This document shows positions 7,260 to 11,619 of a stretch of DNA of 11,619 nt, one piece after another (position 1 is the first letter of the stretch; each line of letters opens with the position of its first letter). The DNA lies in contig DFFN01000076.1 in the NCBI GenBank assembly GCA_002369525.1, forward strand, positions 1 to 11,619. Reading direction: 5' to 3'. The notes under the pieces were generated by a model that had not been told where the DNA came from, did not search any database, and worked only from the letters and a program-made list of their open reading frames with translations. The position numbers were made by a program, and so were the translations under genes. Source of the stretch: Lachnoclostridium sp. UBA3775 (GTDB taxonomy: Bacteria; Bacillota; Clostridia; Lachnospirales; Lachnospiraceae).

Positions 7260-8393
7260 ATGAGAAAGTATATAGGAAAAATCATTACGGCAGCGGTGAT
7301 CCTGGTTATCCTTGCCGCCGTTGCTTTCTATGCCTACCGGACCATAAAGGAACGCAACCGTACCTATGACAGCTACGAGATTGTCTCCGAGGCCGAGATA
7401 AAAAGCGGCGCCGGGGTAAAGGTCATTGTCGGTGACAATTCGATAATCCGCTACACCCGCGACGGTATTTCGGCCTATAATGCATCGGGCAGGGAAATCT
7501 GGAACGTATCCTACGAAATGAGCGATCCGATAGTTGACATCTGCGGTGATTACGCAGCGGTGGCAGACAAGGGAACAGTGAATTTTTACATCCTTGACAG
7601 CAAAGGGAATGTACATAAATATGAGGCCGACCGCAAGATAGAGAATCTGTCGGTGGGAGGAAAGGGAGTTACGGCCATATGGATGGATGACGGCCTTAAG
7701 GACTATATCAGTGTTTATGACATAGACGGGAAAAAAGCTGTTGATATGATGACAACCACGGCGGAGAACGGAATTCCGGTCGCGCTTGACATGTCTCCCG
7801 ACGGGACGAAGCTTGTTACAAGCTATGTGGTTTATCAGGATAATGTGATAAAGAACCAGATCACCTTCTACAATTTCGGAGACAAGGGAGCCAATTTCGT
7901 TGACCGTCTTGTGGGACTTAAGACCTATACCGACCGTCTGGTTTCGGTCCTTCGTTTTGCAGGCAATGAGTCGGTGGCGGCATTTTCCGACAAAGGCGTC
8001 GACCTTTTCAGCATGGATGTGACTGAAGAGGATGCCGGAACGATAGCTCCGGAAGGCACGATAGAACAGATGTCGGTGGATAAAAGCCATGTGGGACTGG
8101 TCCTTAAAGATGCACAGGGCAAATATTCCTGCCATGTATACAATTTAAAAGGAAAAGAAGTAGACAAAAAAGAGCTTGACGGAAGATACAGGCATTTTCT
8201 GCTGAGAGGAGAAGACATTGTCTTCAGCGGCGGCACCGATCTCTACATCACCCGTATCGGACGAAAGGATAAGATAAAGACGGAGCTTCCGATGGAAATA
8301 AACGGTGTTTTTCCCGCAGACGGAAAGTTGGGCTACACAATAGTCGGAGAAAACAAGCTGACGAAGATCGAACTCAGGGCTTCAAAGAAATAA
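7260..8393 (+). CDS. Membrane-anchored DUF5711 family protein (predicted beta-propeller)
   Basis: The protein has a short basic N-terminus (MRKYIGK), one hydrophobic segment at about residues 7-26 and a large hydrophilic domain, so it is most likely anchored in the membrane with the rest outside. The soluble part has repeated strand-turn units such as YTRDGISAYNASGREIWNVSY, ISVYDIDGKKAVDM, ALDMSPDGTKLVTSY and SVDKSHVGLVLKD. These resemble WD40/PQQ-like beta-propeller blades, and the overall pattern matches the DUF5711 family of Clostridia. I see no catalytic motif, and the function is unknown. It begins ten bases after recR with an AGAGAGG ribosome binding site and is the last gene of the run. 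Why it accompanies recR is unclear; the position may be only positional conservation. Family call is from recognised pattern, not a search. Confidence 0.78.
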   Translation: MRKYIGKIITAAVILVILAAVAFYAYRTIKERNRTYDSYEIVSEAEIKSGAGVKVIVGDNSIIRYTRDGISAYNASGREIWNVSYEMSDPIVDICGDYAAVADKGTVNFYILDSKGNVHKYEADRKIENLSVGGKGVTAIWMDDGLKDYISVYDIDGKKAVDMMTTTAENGIPVALDMSPDGTKLVTSYVVYQDNVIKNQITFYNFGDKGANFVDRLVGLKTYTDRLVSVLRFAGNESVAAFSDKGVDLFSMDVTEEDAGTIAPEGTIEQMSVDKSHVGLVLKDAQGKYSCHVYNLKGKEVDKKELDGRYRHFLLRGEDIVFSGGTDLYITRIGRKDKIKTELPMEINGVFPADGKLGYTIVGENKLTKIELRASKK

Positions 8394-8478
8394 TGTTCTT
8401 TTTTGGTGTATTTTTGGTGCGCATTATATGGCATAATACGTAATGAGAATATAGAAACCCAGATAACGAAAAAATGTC
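8394..8478 (+). other. Intergenic stretch after the DUF5711 gene, no clear signal
   Basis: This A/T-rich spacer contains a tandem TTTTTGGTG (about 8400-8408 and 8411-8419) and a weak ATTAT/ATAAT inverted repeat around 8423-8437. Neither has the GC-rich stem and T-run of a convincing terminator. I cannot assign a function. Confidence 0.35.
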
Positions 8479-8505
8479 TTGACAAAAAGACGATTATGTT
8501 ATACT
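8479..8505 (+). promoter_or_regulatory. Predicted sigma-A promoter of the iron operon
   Basis: There is a perfect TTGACA -35 box at 8479-8484 and a TATACT -10 box at 8500-8505. The spacer is 15 bases, shorter than the optimal 17, so either the promoter is intrinsically weakened or regulated, or TACTCT at 8502-8507 serves as the -10. Transcription would begin near 8511-8513, at the edge of the first operator-like palindrome. Confidence 0.7.
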
Positions 8506-8507
8506 CT

Positions 8508-8554
8508 ATATGAGGTTAGTCAAAGCTAACACACTCGGCTGACCTCATATTTTT
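8508..8554 (+). terminator. U-tailed hairpin in the iron operon leader (terminator or attenuator)
   Basis: The left arm at 8508-8519 and the right arm at 8539-8550 form a 12-pair stem with one G-T pair and a 19-base loop, followed directly by TTTTT at 8550-8554. On the + strand this has the form of an intrinsic terminator, though the stem is only moderately GC-rich and the loop is large. It lies just downstream of the predicted promoter and could stop read-through from the DUF5711 gene, attenuate the iron operon, or simply be an extended operator. Confidence 0.45.
8515..8530 (+). promoter_or_regulatory. Operator-like palindrome 1 (GTTAG-N6-CTAAC)
   Basis: GTTAGTCAAAGCTAAC lies at the predicted transcription start, where bound repressor would block RNA polymerase. 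The TTAG/CTAA half-sites resemble those used by DtxR/IdeR-type metal-dependent repressors. That link, and iron as co-repressor, is inferred from the downstream feoAB genes. Confidence 0.6.
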
Positions 8555-8561
8555 GTCTATA

Positions 8562-8579
8562 AGTTAGCCATAGCTAACT
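8562..8579 (+). promoter_or_regulatory. Operator-like palindrome 2 (perfect AGTTAGC-N4-GCTAACT)
   Basis: The arms AGTTAGC and GCTAACT are a perfect 7-base inverted repeat around CATA. The core matches palindrome 1, and the two sites are 48 bases apart start to start, close to an integral number of helical turns (about 4.6 at 10.5 bp per turn, so not exactly in phase). It ends 22 bases before the ribosome binding site of the DUF3793 gene. A roadblock or cooperative role is plausible. Flanking CTAT/ATAG extends it into a possible RNA stem. Confidence 0.6.
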
Positions 8580-8613
8580 ATAGAAAGCTTTGATATTTAA
8601 TGAGGATAAGCAT

Positions 8614-9063
8614 ATGTCGGAAGAGAAAATTGTAAGACACTGCGCCCCGACGCTGGCAGGACTTAAAACAGGGAATATGTTCAGCACAGAATACACCGCT
8701 CTTGGTAAAATAAACCAGAAAAAATTACGCTGTGATCTGTCGGACAGGAGGGTATGCAGCTTTCTTGATGCCCGTGGGTACAGAACGGACAAGCCCGGGC
8801 AATGTATAGTCCGGCTGATCAAAAAGCTCAGGGCCGGAGGGGAATTTCCTCACGAAATAGGTTTTTTTCTCGGGTACCCGCCTGAAGATGTGATCGGATT
8901 CATAAAGGACCGCGGTGCATGCAAGGCCTGCGGCTGCTGGAAGGTGTACGGAGACGAGAAATCTGCGAAGGAGACCTTCAGAAGATTTAAAGCCTGCACG
9001 GAAAATCTCTGCAAAATGTACAGAAACGGTATCAGCATGGAAGAACTTGCTGTTGCTATATAA
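8614..9063 (+). CDS. DUF3793 family protein, first gene of the iron operon
   Basis: The 149-residue soluble protein matches the DUF3793 pattern: an N-terminal CAPTLAGLKTGNMF segment, then the hallmark FPHEIGFFLGYPPEDVIGFI, then CKACGCWKVYGDEKSAKETFRRFKACT. It has seven or so cysteines, including the CKACGC cluster near residues 105-110, which could bind a metal or act in redox chemistry; no such role is established. The ATG at 8614 is chosen because GAGG at 8602-8605 lies eight bases upstream. An upstream TTG at 8590 would place this ribosome binding site inside the gene. The family is common in Clostridia, often beside flavodoxin and Feo genes as here, which suggests a part in iron or electron-transfer physiology. 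Function unknown. Confidence 0.83.
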   Translation: MSEEKIVRHCAPTLAGLKTGNMFSTEYTALGKINQKKLRCDLSDRRVCSFLDARGYRTDKPGQCIVRLIKKLRAGGEFPHEIGFFLGYPPEDVIGFIKDRGACKACGCWKVYGDEKSAKETFRRFKACTENLCKMYRNGISMEELAVAI

Positions 9064-9102
9064 AAAAAGAAAGGAAGCATTTAATGCTTAAGGTGACCGG
9101 AA

Positions 9103-9363
9103 ATGAGTAAAGTTGCGGTAGTTTACTGGAGCGGAACGGGAAATACGGAGGCTATGGCGGAAGCCGTGGCGGAAGGGGCAAGGGCTGCAGGCGCGGATGT
9201 GAGCGTTTTTGGGAGCGGCAGCTATGACAGCCTGGATGTTACAGGATTTGACGGACTGGCTTTCGGCTGTCCGACGATGGGCGCGGAGGCACTTATTGTT
9301 AATGATGCGCCGGACGAAGAAGCACTTGAATCCTGCAAAGCACTCGGTGCTGCAATAGTATAG
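9103..9363 (+). CDS. Internally deleted flavodoxin (86 residues), possible pseudogene
   Basis: Residues 1-62 match the N-terminal half of a clostridial short-chain flavodoxin: KVAVVYWSGTGNTEAMAEAVAEG contains the FMN-phosphate loop SGTGNTE, and FGCPTMGAE ends the third strand. Residues 63-86 (ALIVNDAPDEEALESCKALGAAIV) match the final strand and C-terminal helix. Family members have about 140 residues; here about 50 are missing at one point (around 9286-9291). The lost part includes the FGSYGWGDG-like strand and loop that stack on the FMN ring. The frame is kept and no stop is introduced. Such a protein is unlikely to fold and bind FMN normally, so it may be a decaying gene, a strain-specific deletion or an assembly artefact. 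AAGGTGA at 9090-9096 is the ribosome binding site. Flavodoxin would normally replace ferredoxin under iron limitation, fitting this operon. Confidence 0.8.
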   Translation: MSKVAVVYWSGTGNTEAMAEAVAEGARAAGADVSVFGSGSYDSLDVTGFDGLAFGCPTMGAEALIVNDAPDEEALESCKALGAAIV

Positions 9364-9392
9364 AAAAAATAAAGTGATACAAGGAAAAAACT

Positions 9393-9614
9393 ATGAAATT
9401 GGGAGATATGAAGCCTGACAGCTTCGGAAAAATAAAGGGTATCAGCGGAGACGAGCATTTCATGAGAAGGATCACATCGGTCGGACTTACGGCCGGAACG
9501 CCTTTTCAGCTCGTTAGAAATGATAAAAAGATGCCGGTCCTTATTTACTGCAGGGAAACCCTTCTTGCAGTGAACAGAGAGGACGCAGGGAGGATAGAAA
9601 TAGAAAATGAGTAA
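9393..9614 (+). CDS. feoA: FeoA family ferrous iron transport accessory protein
   Basis: FeoA is a small cytosolic SH3-like beta-barrel that assists the FeoB transporter. This copy has 73 residues, the typical length. The pattern MKLGDMKPDSFGKIKGISGD..FMRRITSVGLTAGTPFQLVRN, then LIYCRETLLAVNREDAGRIEI, carries the usual glycine after the hydrophobic RI.SVGL turn and the strand order of the family. The start is ATG at 9393 with AAGGAA upstream. Its last two codons and stop overlap the feoB start (the ATGAGTAA arrangement at 9607-9614), a sign of coupled translation and roughly balanced synthesis of the two partners. Confidence 0.93.
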   Translation: MKLGDMKPDSFGKIKGISGDEHFMRRITSVGLTAGTPFQLVRNDKKMPVLIYCRETLLAVNREDAGRIEIENE

Positions 9615-11478
9615 GGTAATAGCACTTTTAGGACAGCCCAACTCAGGAAAATCCACGGTTTTTAACGCACTGACCGGTTCGCACCAGCATGTTGGAAACT
9701 GGCCCGGAAAAACAGTTGAAAAAAGCGAAGGCAGTTACACATGGAAGGGTGAAAGGTTTAACATAACCGACCTTCCCGGAAGCTACAGCCTTTTTGGAAA
9801 TTCAGATGAAGAGAAAATCACGGTTGACTATATAAGAGGAAACAATGCCGATCTGGTGCTTGTGCTCGTCGATGCGTCTCAGCTTGAAAGAAGCATGTTC
9901 ATGCTCGCGGAATTTGCGGCGCTGAAGGCTCCGGCAGTGCTCTTGCTTAACATGATGGATGTTGCCGGCGCACAGGGCAAAAAAATTGACGCAAAGCTGC
10001 TTGAAGAAAGACTTGGAATACCCGTGCTTTCCTTTACGGCGGCAGACGGTAAAAGCTATGACAGGCTGCGTGAGGTCCTGTCCGAAAATCTGAAAAATCC
10101 GAAATATCTGAGCTCGGCGCCCGATCTTGCCTTGGCAGAGGACGGGAAAAACGTTTCCGGAGCGAAAAATGTCCTGAATCAGAGCAGCGTAAAGTTTTCG
10201 TGGATAGATGCACAGCTTAAAAATGTCATAAGCTCCGGTGAGCGCGGCTACAAGAGCTCAAAAATGGACAGGCTTTTTCTCTCGCGCGGAAAAGGAAAGC
10301 TGCTTACGATAGGCGTTATACTTTTGGCCTTTTTGGCGGCGATGATAGTGATGATCCCTTTCATGGGTATCGGAAGCGCGATTCCCTCATATCTCGGCAA
10401 GCCGATAAGGAGCGGACTTAAAAGCCTTAATGTTCATCCCTGGCTTGTTTCGATTTTCGGCCTTCTGGTGCCGAATGTACTGTATTTCTGCATTTCGATG
10501 GCGGCATTTGTGCTTGGAGTAAACATCGTTTTCGGATATCTTGAAGAAATCGGGTTTATGGCCAGGGCGGCATACCAGTTCGACGGACTTCTGTTGAAGC
10601 TCGGCCTGCAGGGCAAGGCGGTCTGCCCCATGCTCATGGGCTGCGGCTGCACCATCGGCGGAACCTGCGGAACAAGGGTTATGGATAACTGGGGACAGCG
10701 TCTTCTTGCCATGGCGGTGGTATGGGCGGTGCCCTGTGCTTCGATATGGTCTATCATTCCCGTGATCTCGGGCATGTTTTTCCCGGTTTGGGGAACAATG
10801 CTTGTATGCCTTTGCATAATTGCCTATGTGGTTCTTATGATGATCGTGGTTTCAAAAGTATTTTCCGGCAGGCTTGCGCCAAAGGAAAAAAGAACCGGAA
10901 TGATAATGGAGCTTCCTCCCTATCATAAGCCTCACTGGAAACATATCATAAAAGAAGCACTGTTGAAGGCACTGGATATATTCAAGAGGGCGCTTTCGAC
11001 CGTCACCCTGGTTTCGCTTCTTTTCTGGGCGTTTTCATTCAGCAAAAGCGGGGATATCGCGGACAGCCTAATATATAAAGTGGGAACCTTTATCGAGCCT
11101 GTGACAAAATTCTTCGGAATGGGATGGAGAACCTTCATGGCCTTCTTAAGCTCCGCATTTGCAAAAGAAGCGGTGCTCGGAACTCTCAATGCGATCTTCA
11201 TGGGAGGCGACTCGCTGGTGAACGCAACCTTCAATTCCAAAACCGTTGCCACCGATGCATCGGCGCTTGGACAGAGCATGAGTGATGTCGTTTCGCAGGC
11301 GGAAGCTCTTGCATTCATGTTTGCGGTAACCTTCAACATCCCTTGCGTTATGGCGCTTTCCACAACCTACAGAGAGTCGCATTCGATTAAATTCACATTG
11401 AAGCTTGCGGCTTTCTACTTCGGCCTGGCCCTGCTTTTATCATGCATAGTATACCATGTTGCGGCCCTGATTTTATAG
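9607..11478 (+). CDS. feoB: Ferrous iron transporter FeoB
   Basis: FeoB is an inner-membrane Fe(II) importer with a cytosolic N-terminal G-protein domain. Here the G domain shows G1 GQPNSGKS (residues 9-16), G2 region NWPGKT (31-36), G3 DLPG (55-58) and G4 NMMD (115-118); the G5 region is less clear (SFTAADG). A helical linker follows to about residue 225, then multiple membrane helices from about 232 onwards. The first gate region reads CPMLMGCGCTIGGTCGTR (340-357), with four cysteines, instead of the GFGCNVPAIMATR type of E. coli. A second gate-like segment is LSSAFAKEAVLGTL. At 623 residues it is shorter than E. coli FeoB (773), as is usual for clostridial forms. It overlaps feoA and closes the operon; no FeoC is seen, and I see no convincing terminator after it. 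Confidence 0.95.
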   Translation: MSKVIALLGQPNSGKSTVFNALTGSHQHVGNWPGKTVEKSEGSYTWKGERFNITDLPGSYSLFGNSDEEKITVDYIRGNNADLVLVLVDASQLERSMFMLAEFAALKAPAVLLLNMMDVAGAQGKKIDAKLLEERLGIPVLSFTAADGKSYDRLREVLSENLKNPKYLSSAPDLALAEDGKNVSGAKNVLNQSSVKFSWIDAQLKNVISSGERGYKSSKMDRLFLSRGKGKLLTIGVILLAFLAAMIVMIPFMGIGSAIPSYLGKPIRSGLKSLNVHPWLVSIFGLLVPNVLYFCISMAAFVLGVNIVFGYLEEIGFMARAAYQFDGLLLKLGLQGKAVCPMLMGCGCTIGGTCGTRVMDNWGQRLLAMAVVWAVPCASIWSIIPVISGMFFPVWGTMLVCLCIIAYVVLMMIVVSKVFSGRLAPKEKRTGMIMELPPYHKPHWKHIIKEALLKALDIFKRALSTVTLVSLLFWAFSFSKSGDIADSLIYKVGTFIEPVTKFFGMGWRTFMAFLSSAFAKEAVLGTLNAIFMGGDSLVNATFNSKTVATDASALGQSMSDVVSQAEALAFMFAVTFNIPCVMALSTTYRESHSIKFTLKLAAFYFGLALLLSCIVYHVAALIL

Positions 11479-11503
11479 GCTGAAAAAAGAAGAAAAAAAT
11501 TAC

Positions 11504-11555
11504 TGAAAAAAATTTTAAAAAAGTTGTTGACTTTAGCGGCGTAATGTTGTATACT
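11504..11555 (+). promoter_or_regulatory. Strong promoter with UP-like A/T tract, probably for a stable RNA operon
   Basis: A TTGACT -35 at 11527-11532 and a TATACT -10 at 11550-11555 are separated by the optimal 17 bases. The A-tract/T-tract block at 11504-11522 has the position and composition of an UP element, which stimulates rRNA promoters. Transcription should start near 11561-11563. Confidence 0.75.
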
Positions 11556-11568
11556 AACATTCGCCGCT
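11535..11568 (+). repeat. Long inverted repeat over the -10 region of the terminal promoter
   Basis: AGCGGCG-T-AATGTT (11535-11548) is the inverted copy of AACATT-CGCCGCT (11556-11568), giving 13 pairs with a single unpaired T. The central seven bases (11549-11555) hold the -10 box. Its position suggests an operator or a supercoiling-sensitive element. Confidence 0.65.
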
Positions 11569-11619
11569 TGAGAAAAGCGGTTTTAAAAACTCCTTGAAGC
11601 TTGAAAACAAAATAGTGAA
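11562..11619 (+). other. Probable rRNA-type leader, running off the window
   Basis: The predicted transcript starts with a small stem-loop, CCGCTT (11564-11569) pairing with AAGCGG (11575-11580), followed by TTTT. The last 20 bases, beginning CTTGAAAAC at 11600, resemble the '(C)TTTGAAAACT' leader segment found upstream of 16S rRNA in many Firmicutes. No mature RNA sequence is visible, so an rRNA operon just downstream is inferred. Confidence 0.45.

Noticed and set aside
7209..8135. 308-codon open frame on the minus strand opposite recR and the DUF5711 gene
   Set aside because: The plus-strand genes have good ribosome binding sites and recognisable families. The minus-strand product has no coherent domain and is cysteine/histidine-rich in the way typical of shadow frames.
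8400..8419. Tandem TTTTTGGTG as a repeat element or regulator site
   Set aside because: Only two short T-rich copies, likely chance in an A/T-rich spacer.
8423..8437. ATTAT/ATAAT inverted repeat as terminator of the DUF5711 gene
   Set aside because: The stem is only five A/T pairs and no T-run follows it.
8590..8613. Upstream TTG start extending the DUF3793 protein by eight residues
   Set aside because: It would place the GAGG ribosome binding site inside the coding region, and there is no ribosome binding site at suitable distance before 8590.
11479..11520. A-rich stretch after feoB as an intrinsic terminator
   Set aside because: It has runs of A and one AAAATTTT-like block but no GC-containing stem. 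It fits better as an UP-like element of the following promoter.

Overview
The window looks like a chromosomal segment of a low-to-moderate GC Firmicute, most likely a Clostridia/Lachnospiraceae-type anaerobe. This is inferred from gene content (a HelD-type helicase, an EpsC-like serine acetyltransferase, a DUF5711 protein, DUF3793 next to a clostridial short-chain flavodoxin and FeoAB), from strong AGGAGG-like ribosome binding sites, and from the use of TTG and GTG starts. All genes lie on the + strand. I see no CRISPR array, insertion sequence, phage gene or tRNA.

Layout. (1) Positions 1-291 are the 3' end of a gene entering from the left, a glycine-rich repetitive protein tail of uncertain identity. 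(2) Positions 284-8393 form a nearly gapless run of eight genes: a HelD-like RNA polymerase-associated ATPase, a serine O-acetyltransferase, a rhomboid protease with an extra N-terminal cytosolic domain, an 87-residue conserved hypothetical protein, dnaX, a YbaB/EbfC nucleoid protein, recR, and a membrane-anchored DUF5711 protein. Gene junctions are overlaps or gaps of at most about 24 bases, so this is probably one transcription unit or several nested ones. The dnaX-ybaB-recR core is a classic bacterial replication/recombination cluster. (3) Positions 8394-8613 are a regulatory intergenic region with a promoter, two GTTAG-N6-CTAAC palindromes and a terminator-like hairpin. (4) Positions 8614-11478 are a ferrous-iron operon: DUF3793, a flavodoxin gene, feoA and feoB, with feoA and feoB overlapping. 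(5) Positions 11479-11619 hold a very strong-looking promoter (A/T-rich UP-like tract, TTGACT-17-TATACT) followed by a leader that resembles the start of an rRNA operon. The RNA genes themselves would lie beyond the window.

Most notable points. The flavodoxin is only 86 residues. It keeps the N-terminal FMN-phosphate loop and the C-terminal strand and helix of a clostridial flavodoxin, but lacks about 50 central residues, including the second FMN-contacting loop, as a clean in-frame deletion. The iron operon leader nests two operator-like palindromes with a U-tailed hairpin directly at the predicted transcription start. dnaX contains an A6 run where a -1 slip would end translation after five codons, giving a gamma-like short form. 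I did not find a clearly new multi-gene system; most of the window is recognisable housekeeping and iron-uptake genes.
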